Shown: one piece after another, positions 35,266 to 45,165 of the stretch
Layout: every line of letters begins with the position of its first letter
Numbering within the stretch: position 1 is the stretch's first letter
Translations under genes and position numbers: made by a program
DNA from: Nissabacter sp. SGAir0207
Lineage (GTDB): Bacteria; Pseudomonadota; Gammaproteobacteria; Enterobacterales; Enterobacteriaceae
Reading direction: 5' to 3'
Length of the DNA stretch: 64,000 nucleotides
Assembly (NCBI RefSeq): GCF_005491205.1
Contig: NZ_CP028035.1
Span: 2,604,001-2,668,000, forward strand
The notes under the pieces: generated by a model
Told to the model about the DNA's origin: nothing
Database searches by the model: none
The model's input: the letters and a program-made list of their open reading frames with translations, nothing else

Positions 35266-36639
35266 ATGCCTTATCAAACCGTGAACCCTTTCAATAATAA
35301 ACTCATCAAAACCTACCCCGACCACAGTGACCAGCAGGTGCAGCAGGCGCTGGATCGTGCCCACCGGCTCTATAAGTCCGAGTGGTCGCAGGGGCCGGTG
35401 CAGTCGCGCGTGCAGGTGCTGCATAAGCTCTCCGCGCTGATCGCCGCCCGCGTGGACGATCTGGCGAAGATCGCCAGCGAGGAGATGGGCAAGCTGATTG
35501 AGCAGAGCCGGGGCGAGGTGAAGCTGTGTGCCGCCATCGCCAGCTACTACGCCGAACATGCGGAAACCTTCCTGCAACCCACCCGCTACCCGACCGATCT
35601 GGGCGAGGCGTGGGTGGAGAACAGCCCGATTGGCGTGCTGGTCGCCGTCGAGCCGTGGAACTTCCCCTACTACCAGCTGATGCGCGTGCTGGCGCCCAAT
35701 CTGGCCGCCGGTAACCCAATTTTGGTGAAACATGCCAGCATCGTGCCGCACTGCGCCGAGGTGTTTGAGCAGCTGGTGCATGAGGCCGGTGCGCCAGAGG
35801 GGGCCTACACCAACCTGTTTATCTCCACCGATCAGGTGGGCACGCTGATTGATGATGACCGGGTGCAGGGCGTGGCGCTGACCGGGTCAGAGAAGGCCGG
35901 TAGCATCGTCGCCGCCCGCGCCGCCAGCAAGCTGAAGAAATCGACGCTGGAGCTGGGCGGCAATGACATCTTCGCGGTGCTGGATGATTGCGATCTGGAG
36001 AAGGCGATCAAGGCCGCGGCACAGGCGCGCCTGAGCAACTGTGGCCAGGTGTGCACCGCCGCCAAGCGCTTTATCGTGCATGAGAAGGTGGCAGACGCCT
36101 TCCTGAAGGGCTTTACCGCACAGATGCAGGCGGTGAAACCGGGCGACCCGCTCGACCCGCAGACCACCCTCGGCCCGCTCTCCTCGGCGCAGGCGCTGAA
36201 AGATCTCGCCAAGCAGGTGGATGAGGCGGTCAAGGCGGGCGCGACCCTGCACCTCGGCGGCAAAAAAGTGGAGAATACCGACGGCAACTTCTACCAGCCG
36301 ACCATCCTGACCGGTATCACCCGTGACAACCCGGCCTACTTCCAGGAGTTCTTTGGCCCGGTGGCGCAGGTCTACGTGGTAAAAGATGACGAGGAGCTGG
36401 TAACGCTGGCGAATGACTCCCATTACGGCCTCGGCGGCGCGATCTTCACTCAGGACACCGCGCGCGGCAAGGCGCTGGCGTCACGCATTGAGACCGGCAT
36501 GGTCTACATCAACTCCGCCACTGACACCGCGCCGGAGCTGCCGTTTGGCGGCGTGAAGCGCTCTGGCTATGGCCGCGAGCTGTCTGACCTCGGCATCAAG
36601 GAGTTCGTCAACCAGAAACTGGTGGTGATCGCCAAGTGA
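35266..36639 (+). CDS. NAD(P)-dependent aldehyde dehydrogenase (succinate-semialdehyde type)
   Basis: This 457-residue cytosolic dehydrogenase has the catalytic cysteine at 263 (NCGQVCTAAKRF), the general-base glutamate at 229 (LELGGND), the cofactor site VEPWNFPYYQ near 128-137 and the C-terminal FGGVKRSGYGREL. The length and motif spacing resemble E. coli Sad (YneI) and related succinate-semialdehyde dehydrogenases, so oxidation of a small semialdehyde is likely; the substrate is inferred only. AGGAGCG precedes the ATG. A hairpin (ACCGGCCGCG with CGGCCGGT) follows the stop. Confidence 0.87.
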   Translation: MPYQTVNPFNNKLIKTYPDHSDQQVQQALDRAHRLYKSEWSQGPVQSRVQVLHKLSALIAARVDDLAKIASEEMGKLIEQSRGEVKLCAAIASYYAEHAETFLQPTRYPTDLGEAWVENSPIGVLVAVEPWNFPYYQLMRVLAPNLAAGNPILVKHASIVPHCAEVFEQLVHEAGAPEGAYTNLFISTDQVGTLIDDDRVQGVALTGSEKAGSIVAARAASKLKKSTLELGGNDIFAVLDDCDLEKAIKAAAQARLSNCGQVCTAAKRFIVHEKVADAFLKGFTAQMQAVKPGDPLDPQTTLGPLSSAQALKDLAKQVDEAVKAGATLHLGGKKVENTDGNFYQPTILTGITRDNPAYFQEFFGPVAQVYVVKDDEELVTLANDSHYGLGGAIFTQDTARGKALASRIETGMVYINSATDTAPELPFGGVKRSGYGRELSDLGIKEFVNQKLVVIAK

Positions 36640-36751
36640 TCCCCCCACCGGCCGCGCCCGCGGCCGGTGCTTTCCCTGCCCTTTTATTGCGCATCCCCAC
36701 GGTTAGGCTTAGGTTTATTTATCATCCTCATTTTCAGGACAGGGAGAGACG

Positions 36752-38458
36752 ATGGCCCCCACCCCCCGCGATACCCGCGCGCTGCTGGCGCGCCTGCAAG
36801 AGATTGTTGGCGGCAACCATGTGCTGACCGATGAACGCAGTACCGAACGCTACCGCCACGGCTACCGCTCCGGCGGCGGCCGGGCGCTGGCGGTGGTCTT
36901 CCCGCAGACGCTGCTGCAACAGTGGCGCATCCTGCAAGCCTGCGTGGCCGCTGATACCATTGTCATCATGCAGGCCGCCAACACCGGGCTGACCGAAGGC
37001 TCGACGCCGAGCGGTGATGACTATGACCGCGACATCGTGATCGTCAGCACCCGCAAACTCGACAAGCTGCAACTGATCAACAATGCCGAGCAGGTGATCG
37101 CCTTCCCCGGCAGCACCCTGCACCACCTGGAGAAGCTGCTGAAACCCTATGGCCGCGAGCCGCACTCGGTGATTGGCTCCTCCTGCATCGGCGCGTCAGT
37201 GATTGGCGGCATCTGCAACAACTCCGGCGGCGCGCTGGTGAAACGTGGCCCGGCCTACACCGAGCTGGCGCTCTATGCGCAGGTGGGCACTGACGGCCAG
37301 TTGAAGCTGGTGAACCATCTGGGGATTGATCTGGGCGACACGCCGGAGGAGATTTTGACCCGGCTGGAGCGCGGCACCTACAGCCCGCATGAGATTGCCC
37401 ACAATGGCCGCGTCGCCTCCGACCCGGACTACGCCAGCCGGGTGCGCGACGTGGATGCCGACACCCCGTCGCGCTTCAACGCCGACCGGCGGCGGCTGTT
37501 TGAGGCCAGCGGCTGCGCTGGCAAGCTGGCGGTGTTCGCGGTGCGGCTCGACACCTTCCCCGCCGAGCCAAACCAGCAGGTGTTCTACATCGGCACCAAT
37601 GACACCGCGGTGTTGACGGCGATCCGCCGCCACATCCTCGGCCACTTCCGCGCCCTGCCGGTGGCTGGCGAGTACATGCACCGCGACTGCTTCAACATCG
37701 CCGAAATCTATGGCAAGGATACCTTCCTGATGATTGACCGGCTCGGCACCGACCGGATGCCCGACCTGTTTCTGGCGAAGGGCAAGGTGGACGCGCGGCT
37801 GAACAAGGCGCCGCTGGTGCCGCGCCACCTCACCGACCGGGTGATGCAGTCCGTCAGCCGCCTGATGCCCGGCCACCTGCCGCCGCGCCTGACCGAGTAC
37901 CGTGACCGCTACGAGCACCATCTGCTGTTGCGGATGTCCGGCGAGGGGGTGGCGGAGGCGCAGCACTTCCTGGAGGGCTTCTTCCGCGATGCCGAGGGGG
38001 ATTTCTTCGCCTGCACCGAGGAGGAGGGGCGCAAAGCCTTCCTGCACCGCTTTGTCGCTGCCGGGGCGGCGGTGCGCTACCACGCGATGCATGAGGAGGA
38101 GGTGGAGGAGATCTTACCGCTGGACATCGCCCTGCGGCGCAATGAGGCCGAGTGGTTTGAGACGCTGCCGCCTGAGATCGACAGCCAACTGGTGGCGAAA
38201 CTCTACTACGGCCACTTTATGTGCCACGTCTTCCATCAGGATTACATCGTGAAGAAGGGTGTGGACGCCCATGCGCTGAAGGCGCAGATGCTGGAGATGT
38301 TAGACCGCAAGGGGGCGGAGTACCCGGCCGAGCACAACGTCGGCCACCTCTACGCCGCCAAGCCAGCGCTGAAGGGGTTCTACCGGCAGATTGACCCGAC
38401 CAACAGCTTCAACCCCGGCATCGGCAAGACGCCAAAGGCGCGCAACTGGCGCGAGTAG
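36752..38458 (+). CDS. dld: Quinone-dependent D-lactate dehydrogenase
   Basis: This 568-residue membrane-associated flavoprotein oxidises D-lactate to pyruvate and feeds electrons to quinones. It has the FAD-binding region (IVIMQAANTGLTEGSTPSG and GSSCIGASVIGGICNNSGGALVKRGPAYTE, about residues 70-170), then the C-terminal D-lactate dehydrogenase membrane-binding domain. The protein ends PTNSFNPGIGKTPK. The length is close to E. coli Dld (571). In E. coli dld lies between bglX and pbpG next to osmF, so this is part of the yeh/yoh synteny. Confidence 0.95.
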   Translation: MAPTPRDTRALLARLQEIVGGNHVLTDERSTERYRHGYRSGGGRALAVVFPQTLLQQWRILQACVAADTIVIMQAANTGLTEGSTPSGDDYDRDIVIVSTRKLDKLQLINNAEQVIAFPGSTLHHLEKLLKPYGREPHSVIGSSCIGASVIGGICNNSGGALVKRGPAYTELALYAQVGTDGQLKLVNHLGIDLGDTPEEILTRLERGTYSPHEIAHNGRVASDPDYASRVRDVDADTPSRFNADRRRLFEASGCAGKLAVFAVRLDTFPAEPNQQVFYIGTNDTAVLTAIRRHILGHFRALPVAGEYMHRDCFNIAEIYGKDTFLMIDRLGTDRMPDLFLAKGKVDARLNKAPLVPRHLTDRVMQSVSRLMPGHLPPRLTEYRDRYEHHLLLRMSGEGVAEAQHFLEGFFRDAEGDFFACTEEEGRKAFLHRFVAAGAAVRYHAMHEEEVEEILPLDIALRRNEAEWFETLPPEIDSQLVAKLYYGHFMCHVFHQDYIVKKGVDAHALKAQMLEMLDRKGAEYPAEHNVGHLYAAKPALKGFYRQIDPTNSFNPGIGKTPKARNWRE

Positions 38459-38461
38459 CGG

Positions 38462-38746
38462 CTACCAGAGGTTCAACCCCGCCAGGCCGGCGGAGATCAG
38501 CACGCCGGCCACCTGCCCGCCCACCAGCCAGCGAAAGCCCCGGCGTGGCGCGGGTGGCAGGGTCAGCATCGCCAGATGCAGCAGCAGCGTGGTGAAGTTG
38601 GTGACCGCCAAAATCACCAGCGCCACGTAGCCATTGAGGTTAAACACCTCATCGCGCGGCGCGAACCAGAAGGCATCCGCCGCCAGCAGAATGCCAATCA
38701 GGGCCACCATCCATGACACCAGGGTAAACAGAGCCTTGAGTTGCAT
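38462..38746 (-). CDS. Small three-span membrane protein, unknown
   Basis: This 94-residue protein has hydrophobic segments at about residues 5-27, 38-60 and 70-92. I do not recognise it. The frame extends upstream with an arginine-rich stretch unlike a real N-terminus, so I take the ATG at 38746. It converges on dld, 3 bases apart. No operon partner. Confidence 0.7.
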   Translation of the reverse strand: MQLKALFTLVSWMVALIGILLAADAFWFAPRDEVFNLNGYVALVILAVTNFTTLLLHLAMLTLPPAPRRGFRWLVGGQVAGVLISAGLAGLNLW

Positions 38747-38951
38747 ACGTTCACGGGCGTCCGGCCCGCGCCTCTCTTGTCGTGTGGGCCGACACTGTAA
38801 CAAATGCCGCACGCGGCTGCGTGCTAAAGCGTGCGCCCTCACCCGGTTTACCCGCAGAAAAAGCAAAAAAAGCCCGCTGCGCCTGAGGTTAGCCCAGACG
38901 CTGGCGGGCGATGATGGCAGATGGGCGTGTGTCAGCTAAGCCGCGCGACCC

Positions 38952-39542
38952 CTAGAAAATGTGTGCGCCGTAGCCCCACATGATGACGGTCAGCGCCAGC
39001 ACGAACTCCAGCACCAGCACGCCGATGCCGAGGGTCGAGCCAGAGATCAGCACCCCCTCATCCTTGTTCACGCCGAGGAACGCTGGCATCCCGAGGTAGA
39101 GCAGGTAGCCGCTGTAGACCAGCGCCAGAATGCCGACAAACAGGCAGAGCCAGACCACCGGGTAGAGCGCCACCACCCCGCTGAGGAACATCGGCGTGGC
39201 GACATAGCCAGCGAACACGATGCACTCATTGAGCGACGGGCGGCTGGGGAAGCGGCGCGACAGCATGTGGATCACCCGCCCCATCAGCGCCACCGCACCC
39301 AGCATCAGCAGGTAGAACGCCAGCGCGATGGCCAGCGCGGTGGAGGGCAGGATGCGCAGGTAGTCGCCGTCGCCAAAACTCCAGCCGACGCGGGTGGTGC
39401 CGATGAAAGAGCAAACCACCGGGATCGCCGCCATCAGCAGCACATGGTGCAGATAGAGATGGCCGATGCTCTCATGCTCGCGCTTGATCTGTTGCAGTTC
39501 GGGGCCGGGATGGGCAAACAGCCCCCAGACATGGTTAATCAT
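38952..39542 (-). CDS. yohC: Yip1-family inner membrane protein YohC
   Basis: This 196-residue protein matches E. coli YohC (195 residues) throughout: HVLLMAAIPVVCSFIGTTRVGWSFGDG, FAGYVATPMFLSGVVALYPVVWLC and a terminal LALTVIMWGYG. It has five hydrophobic segments, at about residues 33-52, 62-88, 107-130, 132-155 and 173-193. The role of the family is unclear in bacteria. Its presence supports the yeh/yoh block. Confidence 0.93.
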   Translation of the reverse strand: MINHVWGLFAHPGPELQQIKREHESIGHLYLHHVLLMAAIPVVCSFIGTTRVGWSFGDGDYLRILPSTALAIALAFYLLMLGAVALMGRVIHMLSRRFPSRPSLNECIVFAGYVATPMFLSGVVALYPVVWLCLFVGILALVYSGYLLYLGMPAFLGVNKDEGVLISGSTLGIGVLVLEFVLALTVIMWGYGAHIF

Positions 39543-39717
39543 AGATACCTCCTGACGCCCGTCTGGGGCGGCACCAGACGGGCCGGCTTGAGCAGGCGCA
39601 AGGGCGCGCCGCCGCCGGACGACCTTTTTTAGTATAGAGGTGTTTACTATTTGTACTGAGAAAGGCGTGGGAAAATCGTGAGGAGGGCCGCGCGGCGGGT
39701 ACCGCGCGGCAAACGCG

Positions 39718-40023
39718 TCAGCCCATCAGCGCGATGGCCTTGTCGAGTACCTTGTCACCGCGCATGGTGCCGTAATCCATCATGTCAATCACATCCACCG
39801 GCTTGTTGAGCGGCGCGGCCGCCTCCTGCAAGCGCTTGAGCTGGAACTTCACCTGCGGCCCCAGCAGGATGACATCCGCATCCTTGACGATGAGTTCAAA
39901 GTCAGACACCGGCACCGCCTCAATGTCCACCTCCAGTTGGCGCTTCTCCGCCTCCTGGCGCATCCGCTGCACCAACATACTGGTCGACATGCCGGCAGCA
40001 CAACACAGTACGATTCTTTTCAT
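39718..40023 (-). CDS. PTS lactose/cellobiose-type IIB component
   Basis: This 101-residue cytosolic protein is a single IIB domain. The phosphorylated cysteine is Cys8 in CCAAGMSTS, and LGPQVKF and DYGTMRGDKVL match the ChbB/CelA family. It would pass phosphate from IIA to a sugar bound by a IIC. No IIC, IIA or glycosidase gene lies within the window, so it is an orphan here. In E. coli this position has no PTS gene. Confidence 0.87.
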   Translation of the reverse strand: MKRIVLCCAAGMSTSMLVQRMRQEAEKRQLEVDIEAVPVSDFELIVKDADVILLGPQVKFQLKRLQEAAAPLNKPVDVIDMMDYGTMRGDKVLDKAIALMG

Positions 40024-40320
40024 CTGTCACCCCTTAGTGTCCTTTCTGTTTGTGAAATTCAACCATAACCCAGCGGGAGCCGAATACAAGGCGCAGCGCG
40101 CCCGGCAAGGGGGGAAATGTCCAGCCTGCGATAAACGTCATGCTTTTCAGCCGGCTATCCGCCCCATTTTGCACGCTTTCCGGCAACTGTGGCGAAAGTG
40201 ACTATACTGATAACAACCGCTTACGTTGGAGGTGGTAGGGACGCGCCGCAGGCCCGGCGCACCCGGTTTGGGATGGCAACGTCACGGCGTTGTAGTGATA
40301 TAAAAACAAAGGAGCACGGT

Positions 40321-40404
40321 ATGAAAATCATTTTGTGGATTATCGCCATTATCTTTATTGTCGGCCTGCTGACCATCACCGGCGTGTTCAAGATGCTGTT
40401 CTGA
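40321..40404 (+). CDS. yohP: 27-residue membrane protein YohP
   Basis: This single-span protein (MKIILW, hydrophobic core, GVFKMLF) is nearly identical in length and pattern to E. coli YohP. AAAGGAGCACGGT precedes the ATG, an excellent ribosome site. A longer frame starts at 40189 but has no site and no conserved sequence before YohP. E. coli yohP is also in the yoh region near dusC and pbpG. YohP is a model for membrane targeting of very small proteins. Confidence 0.93.
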   Translation: MKIILWIIAIIFIVGLLTITGVFKMLF

Positions 40405-40446
40405 TGTCTGGCCTGCCCGGCCGTGCGCCGGGCAGGCTCCCCCGCC

Positions 40447-41385
40447 CTACTCGATCGCCTGCGCCACCGTCGGGTGATCCAACTGCTGATCCTTCTCCCT
40501 GCGGTAATTTTTCGCCACCTGTGGCACCGGCGCGGCGCGCCCGGTCTCCATCCAGCTGCGCAGCCGGTTGGCGTCGGCGAAGTGGGTATATTTGCCGAAC
40601 GCATCCAACACCACCAGCGTCACCGGGCGGCGGTTGATGATGGTACGCATCGCCAGACAGTGCCCAGCCTGATTGGTGAAGCCGGTCTTGGTCAGCTGGA
40701 TATCCCACTTGCCGGTCGCCAGCAGGTGGTTGGTGTTGCGGAACGGCAGGCTGTAGCGCGGGTGGGTGAACTCCGCCTGCGCCTGCTCGGTGGTGCTGAG
40801 CTGGCTGATCAGCGGGTAGAGGCGCGTCGCCTGCAACAGCTTGGTCAGGTCGCGGGCGGTGGAGACGTTCTGCACCGACAGCCCGGTCGGCTCGACGTAG
40901 TGGGTGTGGGTCATGCCGAGCGCGCGCGCCTTGGCGTTCATCGCGCGGATAAAGGCGTCATAGCCGCCGGGGTAGTGGTGCGCCAGCGTCGCGGCGGCGC
41001 GGTTCTCCGAGGACATCAGCGCCAGATGCAGCATCTGCTGGCGGCTGGCCTCGCTGCCCACCTTCACGCGTGAGAAGACGCCGCGCAGCTCTGGCGTGTT
41101 GTGGATGTCAACGGCAATCACCTCATCCAGCGGCTGGTTGGCATCCAGCGTCACCATCGCGGTCATCAGCTTGGTGATCGAGGCGATCGGCACCACCTCA
41201 TCCGGGTTGCGGGAGTAGATCACCTGATGGGTCTGCATATCCACCACCATCGCGCTGCCGGAGGCGATCTCCAGCGGCGTCACTTTACCCTCAATTGCCG
41301 CATTGCTGCTGGCGGAAACGGCCGGTGCCATGCCCAGACCAAGGTTCAGTGCCAGCAGGCTTAAAGCCAGAACAGGAATTTTCAC
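40447..41385 (-). CDS. pbpG: D-alanyl-D-alanine endopeptidase PbpG (PBP7)
   Basis: This 312-residue periplasmic enzyme cleaves cross-links in peptidoglycan. It has a signal peptide ending PAVSA, the SxxK motif SITK at 69-72, the SxN motif SEN at 126-128 and KTG at 233-235, all of the peptidase S11 family. The length fits E. coli PbpG. It converges on yohP. Its neighbours yohP and dusC keep the E. coli order. Confidence 0.95.
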   Translation of the reverse strand: MKIPVLALSLLALNLGLGMAPAVSASSNAAIEGKVTPLEIASGSAMVVDMQTHQVIYSRNPDEVVPIASITKLMTAMVTLDANQPLDEVIAVDIHNTPELRGVFSRVKVGSEASRQQMLHLALMSSENRAAATLAHHYPGGYDAFIRAMNAKARALGMTHTHYVEPTGLSVQNVSTARDLTKLLQATRLYPLISQLSTTEQAQAEFTHPRYSLPFRNTNHLLATGKWDIQLTKTGFTNQAGHCLAMRTIINRRPVTLVVLDAFGKYTHFADANRLRSWMETGRAAPVPQVAKNYRREKDQQLDHPTVAQAIE

Positions 41386-41571
41386 GTCTCGTACTCTGTA
41401 ACTTATTGGGATTATGGATGATTAACGGCCAGAACACTGCTGCCGGATTATAAGTGACGGACAGAGGGTTGGCACTGGGAGAGTGCGGGTCCATTTGTGA
41501 CAAAGTGCAAGCGCCGGCTGCGCCCCTTTTCCGCTACTATGAAAGAGAGTGGGCTGAATAATGGAAAAAGT

Positions 41572-42429
41572 ATGCAACAGGCGCAAAAAGCGGTAACAGG
41601 GACACTTCTGGCCATCGGGCTACTGGCCGCACAGGCCAGCGCGGCAGAGCGTTGCCCAATGAAAAACCAGCAGATCAATGAGAGCAACGCGCTGATCCTG
41701 CTTGGCGGCACCGGGCGCGGCGAGATCCGCGACTTCAGCGCGGGCACCATCGGCAAGGATGTCAATTTGCAGTCCCACTACAGCGGCAGCTTTGACCGCT
41801 GTGGTCAGCTGGAGGAGGCGGCCTTCAAGTACCAGAAGACCGAGCGCAATGTCCGGCTGGAGATGGCTAACCATACGCTGCGCAGTGGCGAGGGGTGGGT
41901 CACCCAGTATGACATCGCCGTCTCGATGTTCCGCGACAATCAGGTGAGGCTGCTGACCCGCAAGCGCGGCACCCTGCACTTCACCACCGGCAAGCATGGC
42001 AACATCACCGCCGCCACCGACACCTTCCTGATCAATGAAGAGCGCGGCTTCACCAACAGCACCTACCGCTATGATGACCAGTGGCGGCTGGTGGAGAGCA
42101 CGGCGCGCGGCACCGACGCGCTGAACAACGAGCAGCTGCGCTATCGCTACTCGCCGCAGGGGTGGCTGCTGGCGAGCGACTCCGACAAGGGCGGCATCAG
42201 CTACCGCTATGATGACAAGGGCGTGGAGCAAAGTTCAACGCGCCACAACCGCTCCGCCGTCAGCGAGAGCAGCAGTCTGGAGAGCTGCCAGTCCTGGGAT
42301 GAGCATGGCAACTGCACCCTGAGCGAGACGCTGGAGACGGAGATGTTCGCCACCATGCGCCTGACGCGCAACATCAGCACCGCCTACCAGTATCACTACT
42401 GGGACGACGCGCCTACTGCCGATCAATGA
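41572..42429 (+). CDS. Secreted YnfC-like protein with YD-type repeats
   Basis: This 285-residue protein has a signal peptide ending QASA. It contains three spaced segments, [27 protein letters not shown] and [13 protein letters not shown], of the YD (RHS) repeat kind. A later part, [16 protein letters not shown], resembles the C-terminus of E. coli YnfC lipoprotein, though no lipobox cysteine is present at the signal cleavage. I took the ATG at 41572 with GGAAAAAGT before it; two earlier in-frame ATGs lack sites. Divergent from pbpG. Its end overlaps dusC by 17 bases, convergently. Confidence 0.7.
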   Translation: MQQAQKAVTGTLLAIGLLAAQASAAERCPMKNQQINESNALILLGGTGRGEIRDFSAGTIGKDVNLQSHYSGSFDRCGQLEEAAFKYQKTERNVRLEMANHTLRSGEGWVTQYDIAVSMFRDNQVRLLTRKRGTLHFTTGKHGNITAATDTFLINEERGFTNSTYRYDDQWRLVESTARGTDALNNEQLRYRYSPQGWLLASDSDKGGISYRYDDKGVEQSSTRHNRSAVSESSSLESCQSWDEHGNCTLSETLETEMFATMRLTRNISTAYQYHYWDDAPTADQ

Positions 42430-43345
42430 CCTGGGCGATGGCCGCTGAGTGGGTCAGGGTGCGGATCTCGCTGAACAGGCCGGTGGCCTCCTCATACTCC
42501 TTGCGCAGGTAGCCGAGCCACTGCTTGATGCGCGCCACATGGTACATGCCGGTGTCGCCCTGCTTCTCCAACCTCACATACTTCTGCAACAGCCGCACCA
42601 CCTCCGGCCACGGCATCCGTGGCTCGTTATACTTCACCACCCGGCTGAGGTTCGGCACGTTGAGCGCGCCGCGCCCGAGCATCACCGCGTCACAGCCGGT
42701 CACCGCCAGACACTGCTGCGCGCTCTGGTAGTCCCAGATCTCACCGTTGGCGATCACCGGGATGGTGAGGCGCTGGCGGATCTCGGCAATCGCTGGCCAG
42801 TTGATGCGATCGGCCTTGTAGCCATCCTCTTTGGTGCGGCCATGCACCGTCAGCTCGCTGGCACCGGCCTGCTGCACGGCGTCGGCGATCTCCAGGCTGC
42901 GGCTGCCGGAGTCCCAGCCGAGGCGCACCTTGACCGTCACCGGCAGGTGCGATGGCACTGCCTCGCGCATCGCCTTCGCGCCACGGTAGATAAGCTCCGG
43001 GTCTTTGAGCAGGGTCGCGCCGCCGCCGCTGCCGTTCACCAGCTTGGAGGGGCAGCCGCAGTTGAGATCCACGCCATAGGAGCCCAGCTCCGCCGCGCGC
43101 GCGGCGTTCTCCCCTAGCCACTCCGGGTACTGGCCGAGCAGCTGTACCCGCACCCGCGTGCCGGAGGGGGTGCGGCTCCCCTGCTCCAGCTCCGGGCAGA
43201 GGCGCAGGAAGGATTTGACCGGCAGCAGCTGATCCACCACCCGCAAAAATTCGGTGATGCAGAGATCGTAGTCATTGACCTCACTGAGCAGTTGCCGCAC
43301 CAGTGAGTCGAGGACGCCCTCCATCGGGGCGAGAAGTACACGCAT
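42413..43345 (-). CDS. dusC: tRNA-dihydrouridine(16) synthase DusC
   Basis: This 310-residue flavoenzyme reduces U16 in tRNA. It has the TIM-barrel start [14 protein letters not shown], the catalytic cysteine near 98 in [20 protein letters not shown], and [12 protein letters not shown], all as in E. coli DusC. Among the three Dus subtypes, MEGVLD and the C-terminal helical tRNA-binding domain point to DusC. It is downstream of rhlE in the same direction, separated by a terminator. Confidence 0.94.
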   Translation of the reverse strand: MRVLLAPMEGVLDSLVRQLLSEVNDYDLCITEFLRVVDQLLPVKSFLRLCPELEQGSRTPSGTRVRVQLLGQYPEWLGENAARAAELGSYGVDLNCGCPSKLVNGSGGGATLLKDPELIYRGAKAMREAVPSHLPVTVKVRLGWDSGSRSLEIADAVQQAGASELTVHGRTKEDGYKADRINWPAIAEIRQRLTIPVIANGEIWDYQSAQQCLAVTGCDAVMLGRGALNVPNLSRVVKYNEPRMPWPEVVRLLQKYVRLEKQGDTGMYHVARIKQWLGYLRKEYEEATGLFSEIRTLTHSAAIAQVIDRQ

Positions 43346-43429
43346 TGCCGGTTACCTTAAAAAAATGAGGCGCCATGATACGGGCGATGCCCCGCCCAAG
43401 GCAATGCCCGGCGGGCCGCCGTCAGGGCG

Positions 43430-43459
43430 AAAAAAAAGCTGCCCGGAGGCAGCTTTTTT
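43430..43459. terminator. Terminator downstream of rhlE
   Basis: AAAAAAGCTGCC pairs with GGCAGCTTTTTT across CGGA. The symmetric A- and T-runs make it functional on either strand; it lies 13 bases beyond the rhlE stop. Confidence 0.9.
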
Positions 43460-43472
43460 CAGCGGGGGATAA

Positions 43473-44879
43473 TCAGTCCGCCTTGGTGGCCGGACGGGAG
43501 CGGCGTGGCTGGCTCCCCGGACGGCGCTGGCCGTCGCTGTGGCCCTGACGCTGGCGCGGTGGCTGGCCGCTGCGGCTCTCGCCACCACGGCTTTCGCCGC
43601 GCCCTTCACCGCTGCGGTTGCCACGGCTCGGGGCATTGCCGCCGGTGCGCTGGCCGCCGCCATTGCCATTGCCGCCACGGCCGCCCTGACCGCGACCGCC
43701 GCCCTGACGGCCATTGATGATCGGCTCCGCCTTGATGGTCGGGTCTGGGTCATAGCCCGGCAGCGCGATGCGCGGGATCTCTTTCTTCAGCAGGCGCTCG
43801 ATGTCACGCAGCAGCTTGTGCTCATCGACGCAGACCAGCGAGATCGCCTCACCGGTCGCTTCGGCACGGCCAGTACGGCCGATGCGGTGCACGTAATCTT
43901 CCGGCACGTTTGGCAGCTCGTAGTTCACCACGTGCGGCAGCTGGTCGATGTCCAGACCACGCGCGGCGATGTCGGTCGCCACCAGCACACGGATGCGGCC
44001 ATCCTTGAAGTCAGCCAGTGCACGGGTACGCGCGCCCTGGCTCTTGTTGCCGTGGATCGCGGCGGCGGTGATGCCATCTTTGTTGAGCTGCTCGGCCAGG
44101 TGGTTGGCGCCATGCTTGGTACGGGTGAAGACCAGCACCTGTTGCCAGTTGCCCTCGCCAATCATCTGCGACAGCAGTTCCCGCTTGCGCTTCTTGTCCA
44201 CGAAGTGGACGCTCTGCGCCACCTGCTCGGAGGCGGTGTTGCGGCGCGCCACTTCCACCGAGGCCGGGTTGTGCAGCAGCTTGTTCGCCAGCGCCTTGAT
44301 GTCGTCGGAGAAGGTCGCGGAGAACAGCAGGTTCTGGCGCTTCGGCGGCAGCTTGGCCAGCACGCGGCGGATGTCATGGATGAAGCCCATGTCGAGCATA
44401 CGGTCAGCTTCGTCCAACACCAGAATCTCTACGTGGGAGAGATCCACGGCGTTCTGGTGTTCCAGATCCAGCAGGCGGCCCGGGGTGGCGATCAGCACAT
44501 CGACGCCGCCACGCAGCTTCATCATCTGCGGGTTGATGCTCACGCCGCCAAACACCACCAGCGAACGCAGGCGCAGGTGTTTGCTGTAAGCCTGCACGTT
44601 TTCGCCAATCTGCGCCGCCAGCTCACGGGTCGGGGTCAGGATCAGCGCGCGCACCGGGCGACGGCCCTTGCTCTGGTGCGGGGTGCTGCTCAGCAGGTGC
44701 AGCAGTGGCAGGGTGAAGCCTGCGGTTTTGCCGGTGCCGGTCTGGGCACTGGCCATCAGGTCACGGCCTTCCAGCACAACAGGAATGGCCTGGCGCTGGA
44801 TCGGGGTCGGCTCACGATAGCCCTGTTCCTCTACCGCACGCAGAATATCGGTATGTAAACCGAGAGAATCAAATGACAT
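43473..44879 (-). CDS. rhlE: ATP-dependent RNA helicase RhlE
   Basis: This 468-residue DEAD-box helicase has the Q motif [10 protein letters not shown] (about 25-34), Walker A AQTGTGKT (45-52), DEAD (156-159) and the motif [10 protein letters not shown] region. Its C-terminal tail, rich in Gly, Arg and Gln (about residues 400-468), is low complexity, as in RhlE proteins, and likely binds RNA. The ATG at 44879 matches the E. coli N-terminus; the frame extends upstream without homology. A 5' leader of up to 280 bases separates it from ybhL. Confidence 0.95.
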   Translation of the reverse strand: MSFDSLGLHTDILRAVEEQGYREPTPIQRQAIPVVLEGRDLMASAQTGTGKTAGFTLPLLHLLSSTPHQSKGRRPVRALILTPTRELAAQIGENVQAYSKHLRLRSLVVFGGVSINPQMMKLRGGVDVLIATPGRLLDLEHQNAVDLSHVEILVLDEADRMLDMGFIHDIRRVLAKLPPKRQNLLFSATFSDDIKALANKLLHNPASVEVARRNTASEQVAQSVHFVDKKRKRELLSQMIGEGNWQQVLVFTRTKHGANHLAEQLNKDGITAAAIHGNKSQGARTRALADFKDGRIRVLVATDIAARGLDIDQLPHVVNYELPNVPEDYVHRIGRTGRAEATGEAISLVCVDEHKLLRDIERLLKKEIPRIALPGYDPDPTIKAEPIINGRQGGGRGQGGRGGNGNGGGQRTGGNAPSRGNRSGEGRGESRGGESRSGQPPRQRQGHSDGQRRPGSQPRRSRPATKAD

Positions 44880-45123
44880 AAAGAGTAAAGCTCCAGATCT
44901 CCCGTTACCAACCAGGTTGGTGCAGTTTCCGGGGAGATATTCAGACGAGGCAAGATGAGGCATTACCACGAGGATTCGGCACAAACTGCAAGTGCGCCAG
45001 TTGCGCAAAGTGTAGCAGATAACCCCCGGGATTCGTGAAATATTATGCACCCGCTCACAATGTGGGAAAAAATCCGCCCCAGCCCGAGCGCCCCTGCGCA
45101 GGTTGGCACGCCAGCGCGCATAA

Positions 45124-45150
45124 AAAAACCGGGCGCGATGCCCGGTTTTT
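45124..45150. terminator. Terminator downstream of ybhL
   Basis: AAAAACCGGGC and GCCCGGTTTTT pair across a short GCGAT loop, 16 bases beyond the ybhL stop. The sequence is symmetric and could act on both strands. Confidence 0.88.
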
Positions 45151-45165
45151 CGTCCTGCCCTGTGT

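Noticed and set aside
40189-40320. Longer form of YohP with a 44-residue extension
   Set aside because: No ribosome site at 40189 and the extension has no similarity, while AAAGGAG precedes the short form.
43539-44858. 439-residue open frame opposite rhlE
   Set aside because: Shadow of rhlE with unnatural composition.
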